NCBI GenBank assembly: GCA_019054805.1 | Contig: JAHQIY010000001.1 | Coordinates: 2,432,501 to 2,496,500, forward strand | From: Brachionus manjavacas | Lineage: Eukaryota > Rotifera > Eurotatoria > Ploima > Brachionidae | Reading direction: 5' to 3' | DNA length: 64,000 nucleotides | In this document: positions 11,093-23,062 of the stretch, one piece after another | Layout of the letters: each line of letters begins with the position of its first letter | Numbering within the stretch: position 1 is the stretch's first letter | Translations under genes and position numbers: made by a program | The notes under the pieces: generated by a model | Told to the model about the DNA's origin: nothing | Databases searched by the model: none | The model's input: only the letters and a program-made list of their open reading frames with translations

Positions 11093-11750
11093 TTTATATA
11101 TTGAGATAACTATTTAATAATTTTGCACTGACAAAATAAAACCTATTTTATAGATAGGTTTTATTTTTATTTTATTTTATTTTGGTTCTAATTAAGCTAT
11201 TTAATAATATAATTCTCTATGATTGTAAGGAATGAACTTAAATTGTGACGTTTTCTCATGACTCTAGCTTGATGATGACATTTGAACAAAACGGTTTGTC
11301 ATAATCGTCTGGAACTCCCTTCCGATTTTGGTGCTATAGTCCAAGATTCTGATTTTTATTGTCACCTCAAATCATTAATTTGTTGTAAAAATAATTAATT
11401 AGTCAAAAAAGTATTTATGTCACTCAAATCATTTTTTTATCAGTCCATTAATTGATGGCCTTTATTTTTATTGTTTCATATATAACTTTATTTTTATTTT
11501 TTTTATTCTGAAGGAGCATTATCCCGGTTCAGTTTAACAAATGACCCCTTATTTATTTGAAACATCGCACTTTTTGATGTTTTTTATACATTAAATACAT
11601 TTTCAAATTCAAATACAAAAAATTAAGCCGTACTATTTTAAATTTATTTTTTGATCGATAATATATTTTTGTTGTCATGAGAACAGATAAAATGAAAAAA
11701 AAATTTTTTTTTCGTCATATTTTTCGAATTATAATAAATTCTTTTTAAAA
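11093..11750 (+). other. intergenic with probable LINE C-terminal relic
   Basis: About 11290-11385 translates to FVIIVWNSLPILVL, a stop, then SKILIF, which resembles the WNSLPxxVVxAxSxxxFK end of CR1/L2 ORF2 proteins. I take it as a short LINE relic. A small hairpin (AAACCTAT ... ATAGGTTT) sits at 11139-11162. The rest, up to the TTC23-like start, is AT-rich and presumably contains that gene's promoter and leader. Confidence 0.4.
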
Positions 11751-14700
11751 ATGAGTAGAAAAAAAAGTGAATGGAGCTCTAGCGAATCCGACTCTGAATC
11801 TTTCTCATCCCTATCATCTCATTCTAAATCCCAATCGGTAAACAGCAAATCAAGTCGAAAAAGTAAAGACAGGCAAACGTCAAGTCGATACTCAGACAAT
11901 TTTTCAAGTGGATCCTCAGACACTGGCATTAAATCCAAAAAGACAAAAACGCCAAGTTTTTCGGACACAGAATCGATATCTAGTTCAAAAAGTGTTGGAT
12001 CCGAACCAAACAGTTTCAAAAATTTAATCCAAGATAATGAACCCAATGGACAACTTCCTCCAAAAGTCTACCAAATTCTAGAATCGTTAAAGAATTCATT
12101 AATAAATATTTACAATTTAAAAAAAACTTTTAGGGAAAATACTTTTCTTATAAAACAATATAGCACCCAAAGCTCTGAATTGATAGCAAATAATGAGAAA
12201 ATATCCGACTTAATGATCCAGGAGTGTCTCGGTTGCATTGCCTTGAGCCAGGTGGTATTTGGCAGTTCGCATTGGAGATACGCAATGGCTTACACGGAAC
12301 TAGCACATATTTACTTAGAGTTTAAAAACTTGCCTAAACAGTCCAAACAGTACTGTGAAATTGCGTGGAAAATTTTATATGAAGAGCTCAAGAATAAGAC
12401 TTTACATGAAGCGAATAAAAGCGAGAATCAGTCAAACAATTTTGCCTCGATTACCCCACAAGTTGTTAACAAGCATCAAATGATGTTGAATTATATTTAT
12501 GGCAGAGCTTGCACTTTACTTAAAGAGTATTTGAAAAAAGTCTAATTTTTGGGTCGAATTTAATCTTAAAATGTTAAGGAATGATAGTGGAGTGTCAATT
12601 TTGGAGAAAGCTGAAGAATTTTATGAAAATTGGTTAAATGACTTGTCAGAATTAAAGCTAAAATTTAAATACAAAGAAGAAATATGCAGCTGGAAGTTAA
12701 AAATTTACTTTGCTCTTGCCAAGTAAGACATTTTATTTAATGATTTTTTGCTATATATTCGTTAATCAATTTCTTAGGAACCAATATTATGATTTTTTTC
12801 TCTTTAGAAATATAATAGTTTAGTGTATTTTTAATTAAAACACTTTTTGTTTCTTCTGATTTAAAGTTTTCAAATTTTCAAAGTAATTGTAAAAAATAAT
12901 AATAATTATAAATAATTGTAAGTATCAAAGTAAAGTAAATCAAATCTTCTAAGCAATTTTTTTAAAACCCGTTTTTCAAATTTTTCACAATTTTTTTTAA
13001 AATCAAGCTTAAAAAATCAAGTCACCAAAATCTCTGAAAATTATCAATTTTAATTGAACATCACAATAATGATAGATTATTAATAAATTTAATTTTAAAT
13101 GATAATAATAAAAGTATGCTATTTAAAAAATAGATTTTTCTCCGAACCAGTTTTTTTCATTTTTTTCTATTATGTCTTGACCAGAACAAAATAGTCAGAA
13201 TTTGACTTGAGTCAACTCAAGTAAACTTAATTATTTTCAGGCTTTAACATTAGACCTGATCGTTCTAGATTAACACCAAATTACTTAGTAAAATTAACAA
13301 TGATAAAATGTAAGTTAAAAATATTGAAATTTGAGAACTAAATTTCATTTAAAATAAAAAATTTTAAATAAGAATTTTAGTTTTAATCAAAGTCCAGACT
13401 TGACTTTGACTTGACTTTCATTTTTTATGACGCTGTAGTTGTTGTGCAACATTTAAATCAATTTTTGATCGCTAAATTTGAATTTAAAGCTTGTGCAGTA
13501 ATTTTCACTTTTATTAGAGCCTGGAATGAAACAGTCTCTATTTTTTATTTCTCTATTAATCTATGTTAATTTTCTTTTCTGCAGTTATTATTTTGTTATA
13601 AATTAATTTACATTTTTTTCTAATAATAATAATAGATTCCGAATAAAAGAGTTTACTCAACAAAGTCTTCTTTCTATCTTTTAATTAATTGATACCAATT
13701 AAGTCCATGAATACCTCTGGTAAGGAAACAGGCTCAGAATAAAGGGAATTTTTACACTTTGTCATTTTTACTTTATTTATGAGTAGAAAAATCAAATACT
13801 TTCACTAAAAACTTTGAAACTTAAAAATTAATTTTGCTCACAAAAACATAAACATTGATTAAAATTTTTTTACTTTTTTTTACGATTCCAATGTGTGAAG
13901 GCTCTAATGCGAACATATTGAACCCACTCATTTATTTAAAAAAAAAAATTTAGTGTTTAAAATCAAAATGTTCTAATCTGTTTAATAAATTTAAATTAAA
14001 AAAGCGATTTGATTTATACTTATTTTTTTTTATTATTTTTTTTTTTTGTATTTAACATAATTAAGAAAAAAAAAAGATATATGTCAAATTTGGGAAAAAA
14101 TTTGATAAACTCAAAAAAATATAAATTTACATCATTTATTTTTCTCTGTTTAAAACTTAAACCAAAATCGTTCAGTGAAAATGAGTTGATAAATTTATAA
14201 AAAAACAAGAAAAAGATAATTCGTCCTTGAATGAGCCCTAGACTTCCTGGAGTGTAAAGTTTATTGCTATTTCTTTAACTATTTGGTTTGTTAAGAGACT
14301 CGCTTTACAAAAAATTGAGTTTTGAGTGAAAGAGCCGATTCTGAATTTTTAAAAATCTAATTGGAAAACAAAGCTTAATTATCAATCCATATATAAATCC
14401 GTAAAGACTGTAATGACGACATTTTATTTGTTATAATTTATTTTAATCTTATTGTTAGGAAGTTGAAGAATATTACTTCATTTGTTATTTTAAATTTTTA
14501 ACATAAATAGAACTTTAAATTTTTTAAATTATATAATATAGTATTTGAAATAAGGATTATTCAAAATAAACTTTAATTTTTATTTTACCTATTATATCCG
14601 AGCGGCTTAGTTTTAAGTCTCTCGTTAAACTAAAGGAAGACTGAATAAGTCATCCAGAGTTCTGAACAAGAACTCGAATCTTTTTGATATTTCAATAGAT

Positions 14701-16282
14701 ATCAAAAGATAGAAGTAATAGGCTTACTGTTTCGAAGAGCTGCCAAATAGGTGACTCTATAATCGGAACCAACTGGAAAAGTTAGTTCAAGTCGGTTGCT
14801 GACCAACAGACTATAAACAGAACCAACTGATTGGTTCTAGGCTCTGGCTGAAAAAGTCATCAATACGGGGCTGCATAAGTCTCATAGGGATTTATTAAGG
14901 TATTTAGGGAAAAAGCGCCTGCATAATAACATTCAGGTATTATTCACTTCTCTGTCTCATTGTCAGGAAAAAACCCATCCATCGGCATTACAAGACCTAG
15001 AATTTCAAAATCATGATTAACTATATTGAAATCGATAGCACAATTAACTTGGACTTTAAAATGGAACAATTTGAAAAGCGAAATATAATAAGAGTCAGAT
15101 AAGGATTGAATAGAAGATTAAGGGAAGTAGATGGCTAGGGATGGTTTTTTTAACTTTTTTTGATCACATGATGTGTGATCATGAATTTAGTCTTGGTTAT
15201 TTATCAAAATTTAAAATTTGATGCCTTCCGAGAAAAAAATCTTTGTAAATTTTTTTCGTTGCTTTATTTTTATTATTTTTTAAGTAAAATTTTTTAGCAA
15301 ATGTTTCCGATTTTATACTAATCTTTTGCAAAATTATTTTTCATATGCTTTCACATTTTAATCAAAAAAAAGTCAAATCTATTTTAAAAAAATGAACAAA
15401 CTATATAGGAACTAAAGTTAATTTCTGTTTCAAGTACTTGAACAATTTTCTTCGTTGAAACCACTTTTATAATAATAAAAATAAAATTTTATTATAGGCA
15501 ATATGCGATCAATAAATCAAATAGCAATGCTATCGAGTACTATGATAAATGTATCGATTGCATTGAGCCAAATAAACAACTCGATTTGGATTTACTGTTC
15601 GAGATTTATAATGACAAAGCTAAAATCGAATTGAATAGAGGAAATTTTGACAAGTCTGCTGACATAATAAAAGAATGCTTGCTAAACATCGAGGCTATAG
15701 GCTCGGATTTTTACACCTTTGAATGCAAGCTAGCGTTGGCTAAAATTTACGGAGAACTTGATGAGATGAACAGTGTGGACAAAGCTGAAGATTTGTACAA
15801 ACAAGTTCTAGAGGGCCATTCAAAACTAATCAATAATCTGAATGAAAAAATTATCAACGACAAAAATGACTTGATTAAGTTTTATCTAAAACAGGAAAAA
15901 TATGATGTAAATTCGACTTTATTATTATATTTTTTAATCATTTTTTTTTAAGAATGCTTTCACTTTGTTGGAAGAATTATTAAAAAATAAAATAGAATTT
16001 TATGGAGATTTCAGCGCAAAGCTAGTCTCAAGTCATAAATTATTATGTTCAATACTTTTGAAGAAAAATGATTTGGATAGCGCTGTTAAACATCTACAAA
16101 AAAGTTTGGAAATAGAAGAATTAAATTATGGTAAAAAAAGTAAACAATTTGCGCAAACTAGTGAAACTTTGGCAAATTTGCAGTCAAAATTAAGCACAAA
16201 ATCAGAAAAACCAACTTTTAATCCAAGTAGAAAAATAAATCATTTTAAACAAGATCTTGCTTTGTATGCTCCAAAAAATTAG
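11751..16282 (+). CDS. TTC23: TTC23-like tetratricopeptide repeat protein
   Basis: Helical-repeat protein resembling TTC23/TTC23L, a family tied to primary cilia in vertebrates. Proposed exons are 11751-12722, 15498-15906 and 15953-16282. The splice sites are AA|GTAAGA with TATAG|GC, and GAT|GTAAAT with TTAAG|AAT; both keep the frame, and the second intron is only 46 bp. The N-terminus (about 95 residues) is Ser/Lys-rich and disordered. TPR pairs begin near residue 155 (CIALSQVVFGSSHWRYAMAY, typical of TTC23) and continue through the last exon (AVKHLQKSLEIEELNYGKKS). Exon 1 is closed by TAA at 12543-12545, but one A fewer in the A6 run at about 12533-12538 would open the frame through to the donor at 12722. 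This is either a homopolymer sequencing error or a real frameshift. AATAAA lies at 16299. The symbol reflects family resemblance; TTC23 versus TTC23L is unresolved. Confidence 0.7.
12723..15497 (+). other. large TTC23-like intron with an inserted repeat
   Basis: Donor GTAAGA at 12723, acceptor TATAG ending at 15497, 2775 bp in all. It contains a copy of a dispersed repeat (13190-13435). Around 14590-15130 lies a stretch of balanced composition with repeated fragments such as GGAACCAACTG/GAACCAACTGATTGGTTC that I could not classify. No exon was recognised between these sites. Confidence 0.6.
13190..13435 (+). repeat. dispersed repeat, copy inverted relative to 18990-19255
   Basis: About 245 bp, starting near GACTTGAGTCAACTCAAGT and ending near AGTCCAGACTTGACTTTGAC. 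The reverse complement lies at 18990-19255 with high similarity, especially the central block containing TTAACATTAGACCTGATCGT. It is rich in AAGTC/GACTT motifs that recur elsewhere in the window. Probably a nonautonomous element. Confidence 0.75.
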
Positions 16283-18989
16283 TTTAAAAAAAAAACTCAA
16301 TAAATAAAAATGGATCAATTATTTCTTAATTTTTTTTAATTTTAAATTTTTTTGCAAACAAAATTATCAATTAAAGTGTCTTTATATTTTATTTAAAAAA
16401 AAAAAGTTAAAAATAAATTATAATTTAGATATCATTTGAATATTTTCATCAACTATAGAAGATCAGCATTTACAAAGTGTTTTATTTCAAAATTTTAGAA
16501 CCACTTTCAAAAAATTGAACGTAATTGATATTTTAATATTAATATAGAACCAAATTTATTTATAATAGCATAAGCACTCGAAATGTAGCTAATTTTAAGA
16601 TAAAATATGAAATTAAATTGATTATCTTATATTTAAATGGATTTAAATTTAATTCATAATTTTTTAAGTACTTAAAATGTAGCCCAGGATATATTTTAGT
16701 TTAATTCATTTTGCTTTATCATTTAATGTAAAAGGATTTTAAAAAGAAGATATATAAGTTCTAAATTTTTTTTTATCAAAGTTGAATAAATTTTTTAAAT
16801 AATTTCATTTTTAATTCGATTAATCAGTAAAACTAGCTCAATGTTTGATTTTAATTGTTTTGAATTATTATTATGCAAAAATTTATATTTAAAAATAATC
16901 TAAAAACTCGAACAATAGTTCTTTTGAATATTTTACATGACTATTAAAAAAGTTGGAAGAAGCCAATTTTGAATATATTGTAAATCATGAAGCTCTCATT
17001 AAAAATTCTATTTTCTATATCCTTTGGTTTTTTTAAGTCATCAAGAATCAATATTTTGATATATCTAATATTAATCTCAATTTCTTCGAAAGCATCTTCC
17101 ATCTTTTAGATAAAAATTACACTTTCCAAACTAAAGAGGCTAAAAAGGTGCTTTTCAAATATTTCTATAAAAACTAAAAGTTTCAATTTTGATACTAATA
17201 AGATGCATAATCATCTTCAGTTCATAAAAATGTTGAATTTAACAAATGATCATGTAAAACGAAAAAAATAAAATATAATTCAATTATTTTTATTTAAATT
17301 TTCCTCAATTTTTTTGATAAGTAAGATATATTTATACATTGTATAACTTTTTCAAGTATCACAAATATCAACAAAAAGTCTTTTGACGATTTAAAAAAAT
17401 TAGCATAAAAAGGATAAATAAAATTACAAGCATGGCATGTAAAAATTTTAAAAAATTAAAAATCAAACTTTCTAAGTTTTGAAAGAAAATTAATCAATTT
17501 TTAATGCTAGTAAAAGGTTTTAATTTTTTATTCAATTTAATTCATTATTTAAACTTTTGGAATGAAAAAATTACATAAGTCTAATACAGAAAATTTGGAC
17601 TTGGGTCTTTATATTGAAATTTTTTTATAGATTTGACTTTTCCATTTTTCATAGATATTTTGTTTATAGAAATATTTTATTATTTTATTTGTTTATAGTA
17701 AAAACAAAAAAAAATCTTTTGTTGTTGAAAAAATTAAGAGAAAATTTTCATAGAAATTAAATTGTTTCTCTCTGTAAACTTTTAATTAGAGAGCAACATG
17801 TAACAGAGATAAGTTTATAAAATTACAGAAATATGGGTAAGAATATTGACTGAGGAGGCTAGGACCAAATCCTAACAATGACTTGCCAGTACCCTCTAAT
17901 GATTCCAATTCGATGATTTCGATTCAGTAGAACTTGAATAACTTTCTTAATATAAAAAATAATTTAGTCTGTAAAATTCTGAAAGCGAAAAAACATTCCT
18001 GCAAAAACTTTGCATATCAATTGCACAAATGATACTTTATAGTGGCGTGCAAAATGCAGAAAATTGCAGAGATTTTGGCATACTTATTTTACTAAGCAAA
18101 TTTGCTTAAAATCAAGCATTTTACAAAACTAAATTATTTCTTTTAGTAAAAAAGTTATTCAAGTTTTTCTGAGTTGAAATTATCAAATTGAATAGAACTT
18201 CACAATCCCGTGAAATTTCTAATTCTGAAAATTTTTACATCAAATTAAAAATTATCATTTTATTTCGAATTTACTACTAATGGTGCTTTGCTTCCAATTT
18301 AACTATAGTAATGCTTTAGTTATAAAAAAATCATGCTTTTCAATTTTTCAAAATTAGATAAAATTAATGGCAAGTAATTTTTTTTTTGTATCTAGGAAAT
18401 TGGTGATAATTTTATAAAAATTAATAATGAGAAGCAATACGAGTGATTTGGCACATTCATTTTAATTTTTGATTAATTATGGATTATTTTTCATTTAAAG
18501 ATATATTTTTTTCATCTTTCATTAGAGCCATGTATTAAGTTTATATGTAAAGTAAAAATGACTACCATAAGACACTTCTCCACAAGTTTAGTTTAGAATT
18601 CTCCTCTAAAAATTTTCATTTTGATTAAAAAGTATTCAAGTTCTCAACCTCAAGCGTTTTTTAAAAAATATGTGCAATGCTCATTAATGCGATTTTTTAC
18701 ACTAAAAATAAGTATTTGTTATTTTAAATAAAAATTTTTTTTTTTAAATTAATTAAAGTCTTAATATTTTCTATTTTTGGTATTTTAGCATTTATTATAT
18801 TTAAATTTAAATTTAAAAAAAAAGTGTATCAAAAAGTGTTAAAATGAATCAATACTTCAGAACACTTGTCACAACACTTGAACAATTGCTAAGTGATTTT
18901 CTCAGATCTTTATTAAATTTTCTTACTCTTTATCAAGTGTTCCAAAATTTTTTTATCTATTATTTTTATTTTTCACCAATATTTTTATC
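16283..18989. other. AT-rich intergenic sequence, nothing recognised
   Basis: The 3' side of the TTC23-like gene, then about 2.5 kb without a credible coding region or RNA. The one 79-codon frame at 18844 is low-complexity, overlaps the repeat, and is not treated as a gene. Confidence 0.6.
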
Positions 18990-19255
18990 CAGAATTGGTC
19001 AAAAGACAAAGTCAAGTCTGGACTTTGACTTAAGATTTTATTTTTTTGAAGTTAAGTTAAAACTTATTAAAATTATTATTTAAAAATTTTTATTTTAAAT
19101 GAAGTTTAGTTCTCGAATTTCAATATTTTTAACTTACATTTTATCATTGTTAATTTTACTAAGTAATTTGGTGTTAATCTAAAACGATCAGGTCTAATGT
19201 TAAAGCCTGAAAATAATTAAGTTTACTTGAGTGGACTCAAGTCAAAGTCAGACTT
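18990..19255 (-). repeat. dispersed repeat, second copy
   Basis: Reverse-complement partner of 13190-13435. It is followed (19240-19335) by a run of GACTTTGACT/AAGTCAAAGT-type motifs that form loose local inverted repeats. Confidence 0.75.
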
Positions 19256-20338
19256 TACTTTGACTATAAATAATTTCAAAGTCAAAGTTACTTTTAACGA
19301 GTCTGACTTTAAAAGTTGACTTTTGACAGACTTTGATTTTTATCTATTCTATTTACAACCAGTAGGTTTTTATCTTTTATTAAATTTGAATCCCTCTTAA
19401 CCTTAGTAAATGACTCATATATTAATTTCTTTAAATTTGAGAAATTAATATCATATTTTGATTTTTTTTAAAAGAAACTTGTCCTAAGTTAAGTCAATCA
19501 ATTAAAATTTAAAAAAAAAAAGCCCGAACAACATGAATTTTTTGTCCATGTGATTACTTGGACTTTTATTTTAGTGAGTTAGACTTAAAACTGTTACTTA
19601 AAACGGGTGTAAGTTCAAAAAATTAAGTGAAAATTTGGAAAAGCATGGAAAATAATAAATAACATAGATAGATTAAATTTAGATAGTTTTTCAAAAATTT
19701 TATCAAATATTTAAAAAAATGAAAAACAAACAACTTTCGTTTTTCCAAACGTTTGGAAGTTGAATTTTGAATGATCAAGCCGTATCACAAACGCTTATTT
19801 AATCAAATTAATATAAAATAAACACCTTCGAGTGATAATAAATTAACTCTTTGAGAATCTTTAAAAAATAAATTGTAAAATACTGTAAACCCTTGTGATA
19901 TCTAAAAAAATTGAAAATTAAAATAAATTGTGGGCAAAAATTTAATTTTTTTAGTTATAGTGTGGAGTTAAAATTTACGATAAAAAAATCGATTTTAAGA
20001 TAAAGTGCAGTGTTAAAATTAAAGATTTTAACAAAATGCCCTATTAAAAATTGAATTTTAAATTAAGTTTTTAAATATGCTTAGAAATAGATATAAATAC
20101 TAAAGTATTGTATGTTTAAGTAAAAAGTTAATTTTTTCTTATTCTCTTTGGCTTTTACAAGTTGGCAATAACAAGTTCGGCTCTTCAGTTTGAATTTTAA
20201 GGCCGCCTCAAAACATAAAAAAGGGCCCGATTTTAACACGGGATCGATGGCCGCTAATGCGTGGAGCCGCTAATTAGGGAATCAGGTTAATTTAAAAAAA
20301 AAATTTATTTTTTATACTATTTTTTATTTTTATATTAC
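19256..20338. other. intergenic, with a GC-richer island at 20160-20290
   Basis: Mostly AT-rich. The island contains GGCCGCC, GGGCCCG and GGATCGATGGCCGC and then GGAGCCGCTAATTAGGG, unlike anything nearby, and ends before an A-rich run. It has no ORF and no convincing tRNA or rRNA match. It may be the head of an uncharacterised short element or leader sequence of the LINE that starts at 20339. Confidence 0.35.
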
Positions 20339-21359
20339 TTGAAGGTATTATAAGAGATCGACTTATGTCTTATTTAATAGAGAATAATGTGATATCCGGA
20401 AGTCAACATGGTTTTGTTCCCAAAAAAGGATGCGTCTCTAATCTCTTGGAGACTTTTGACATGATCACGAGTGAGTTAATTAAAGGGAAATAGCGTTGAC
20501 GAAATTTACCTCGATCTTTCGAAAGCCTTTGACACAGTTCCGCACAAACGCCTCCTACATAAATTGAGCAGTTACGGACTGAGTAAACGAATGATCAAAT
20601 GGCTTAAAGACTTTTTAAGGGGAAGGGTTCAGCGCGTTGTGCTTGGAGATGCAGTTTCGGATTAGTCAGAAGTACTGAGTGGCGTACCTCAAGGGTCTGT
20701 GCTTGCTTTTTGTTATATATATAAACGATCTACCTGACATCATTTCAAACAAAATAAAAATTTATGCCAATGACTCGAAGATTCTTGGAGCAGATAGCAA
20801 CTTGTATGATAGGGCAAATATGCAGAAAGACCTGGATGCTCTGTGTGAATGGATTGATGTATGGAGAATGGGTCTCTGTGCTCAAAAATGTAAGATTATG
20901 CATTTTTGAAGGCTAAATGCTAGATTTTCCTATGAAACATCGGGAAAAGAGGGATTGGATAAAAATCAACTGTGTACCACTGAGTGTGAAAAGGATCTAG
21001 GCGTTATGGTGTCTTCAGACCTTAAATGGACATGTCAAGTAAAGAACGCGTGCGCGAAAGCAAATAAAGCACTCGGAATTCTTAAAAGAACATTTTTATA
21101 TTTTTCCAGTACAAAAAAGAAATGATTTTTCTGCCGCAGTGAGTGCTAGACACGTTTTTTTCTCGAACAGAGTAGCTCCGCACTGGAAAAGACTTCCTGA
21201 GGAGTTGGTTAAAGCTAAGACAGTTAATGGCTTCAAAGTAGCATTAGATAGGTTTAACAGAATTGGCTGCTAAAGCTTCATACGCCTTTAAGCGGTGATG
21301 AGCTCAGATTTCCTACTTGTTAGGATTTCGCAGCAAGAACTACTACTACTAATACTAAC
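20339..21359 (+). mobile_element. CR1/L2-like LINE, 5'-truncated and internally deleted
   Basis: Starts inside the RT (EGIIRDRLM ... SGSQHGFVPKKGCVSNLLET), then, after a frame change, VDEIYLDLSKAFDTVPHKRL, an in-frame TAG, VLSGVPQGSVL, another frame change, and INDLPDIISNKIKIYANDSK. The catalytic YADD motif reads YAND, so an essential Asp is lost. After KWTCQVKNACAKANKALGIL the sequence jumps to the C-terminal block (FFSNRVAPHWKRLPEELVKA), so roughly 100 codons are missing. The 3' end has the hairpin TCCTACTTGTTAGGA (21311-21325) followed by ACT repeats (21338-21359). Inactive. Confidence 0.85.
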
Positions 21360-22795
21360 AGGAAACAATGCTAAGGTTTAGTTAAAAAAGGGCACAAAAG
21401 GACAGAATATTCTACTTGCCAAGAAAAGTACGCAAAAAAAAAGAAAAAAAAGATTCATAACAAAAGGACACTTTATTCAAGGGTTTAATTTGTAAAAAAG
21501 AAGTTCATTTACTATTGCTCTCAAAAATATCAAAAAAGAAATTTTAAAATAAAATTTTGCTAATTTAATTGATTACTTCGGTCGAATCTTTTTCATCAAA
21601 TTTTGAAAATTACCCCAAGAATTTAAGAAAAGTGTAAATAAACATGAATTTTTTACTTTTCCATAGAGAGTTTACAAAAATTTATTTAAAAAAAAATCAA
21701 ATGCTTTTTATTTAATAAATTTTCCAGACATCGCGATTTTTCGCGTAAAAACATGGTGTAGTTTTTTAACCGAGTTTTAATGTTTTTATTTCACTAACTC
21801 AGCTCAAAAGGATACAGGTAAAAGAGATGATGAGCGCCAATTTAAATTTCCGCTAGGACAGAAAAGAGACAAATTATTATTATTATTAATACACTAACTA
21901 TTTTTGGCACATCTAAAATTCCACATCTTATTGATCTCGATTTCTAGGTCTTTTAACATGATTTTTGTATCATCTAGAACAGCTATATAGATTAACAGGT
22001 ATTATTTATCTTTCCAATTATGGAGTACAATATCAGAACGGTTAGCTAAAATAGTTATATGTGTTGTTATTGGGCCAACTAATAAAACAATATTAACTGT
22101 TTCATCTGGTTGATGTTGATTGTACTTTTCTGGCAATTGTACCCTCAGAAACTTTGACATTTATTATTATCTAACCATTCCATCTCATATGGAAATTCTT
22201 ATAATGAATCTTTAGGAAAATGGTAAATCTAAGGTTCTCAGAATATTCTTTTAGAATCTAAAAAAAAATTCTTATGAATTCTTAAATTGCCAAGATTTTT
22301 TATGAAAATTTTAAGATTTCGTTAAGCAATTTTAAACTAAAATCTTAATAAATTTTTTTCAAAAATCTTTTAAGAATGTTTCAGATCTTAGATAAAAACC
22401 TATAGGAAAATTTTGTAAGATCTTGTCTTAGGAATCTTAAGGAACAAGAAATTGTTTAAGAATTATTAAGTAATTTTCGAAAATCCTAAAAATAGATTCT
22501 TGTCTTATCTTAGTACCCTTAGAATACGAATATTAATAAGAAAATATAAGAAAAACTCAGATCTTAAAGGAATTGATAAGTGAAGTTATATATTAAACAA
22601 ATTTGTTTTAAAAAATTTATTAATTAAGGCAAGCTAATCACTTTTATTCATTTTTTCGCAGGTATGATACTATTGATTTGTTCCTCAACAATTATGCATG
22701 TTCTTGAAATGTAAGAGCTATTTATCAATATTAAATTATGTGTTTTTTCACAAGAAAAAAAATTTTTTTTAAGCAATTTTCATTTCTAAAATAAA
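21360..22795 (-). mobile_element. retroelement relic (about 21890-22165, -) in repeat-rich sequence
   Basis: On the minus strand at about 22165-21890, fragments such as ETVNIVLLVGPITTHITILA, then IAVLDDTKIMLKDLEIEINK and MWN resemble the region after the RT in many LINE-like elements (a divalent D followed by KYxDLxxEIxRMW). It has stops and no neighbouring RT. From 22180 to 22570 the sequence is dominated by near-palindromic AATCTTAAG/CTTAAGATT words, perhaps decayed inverted repeats belonging to the Tc1-like relic next to it. Confidence 0.4.
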
Positions 22796-23062
22796 AAAGT
22801 TTATTTGGCAATCGAAGTCTGACACTCTCGACGAGAGAATCTGAAACAATATTAAATCGACTAATTGCAGCGTAAAATCAGTGGCATAAAATTAAAATGT
22901 AATTTTCATCTTTAAAAGTAAACTTCCAAGGTCTACCAGAACGGCTTCGATCAGATAGTTTTTTAGTTGAAGAGACACATTTTGGAGATACACCTAGCAG
23001 CTTTACTATATCATTTTTCTTTTTATCTCCACTTTTTAGAAGAGCCACGATCGTAAAAAAAT
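22796..23062 (-). pseudogene. Tc1/mariner transposase, N-terminal remnant
   Basis: Minus-strand reading gives IVALLKSGDKKKNDIVKLLG, VSPKCVSSTKK, then LSDRSRSGRPWKFTFKDEN. These are a paired-type helix-turn-helix followed by the GRP linker of Tc1-family transposases. A TGA interrupts the second helix-turn-helix region. No catalytic domain follows. It is unrelated in position to the C-terminal remnant at 10450. AATCTTAAG-rich stretches lie on both sides (22180-22570 and 23400-23690) and could be eroded inverted repeats. Confidence 0.65.

Noticed and set aside
14590-14695. tRNA-like stretch (CCGAGCGGCTTAG ... ACTCGAATC) in the TTC23-like intron, as head of a SINE
   Set aside because: A-box and B-box resemblances are loose and I could not draw a convincing T-arm or acceptor stem. 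No second copy was seen in the window.
13190-19255. The two inverted 250-bp copies as ends of one 6-kb transposon
   Set aside because: The interval contains two normal TTC23-like exons with good splice sites, so two independent insertions are more likely.
20160-20290. GC-rich island as an rRNA or snRNA fragment
   Set aside because: No recognisable conserved rRNA or snRNA block and no stable structure evident by eye.
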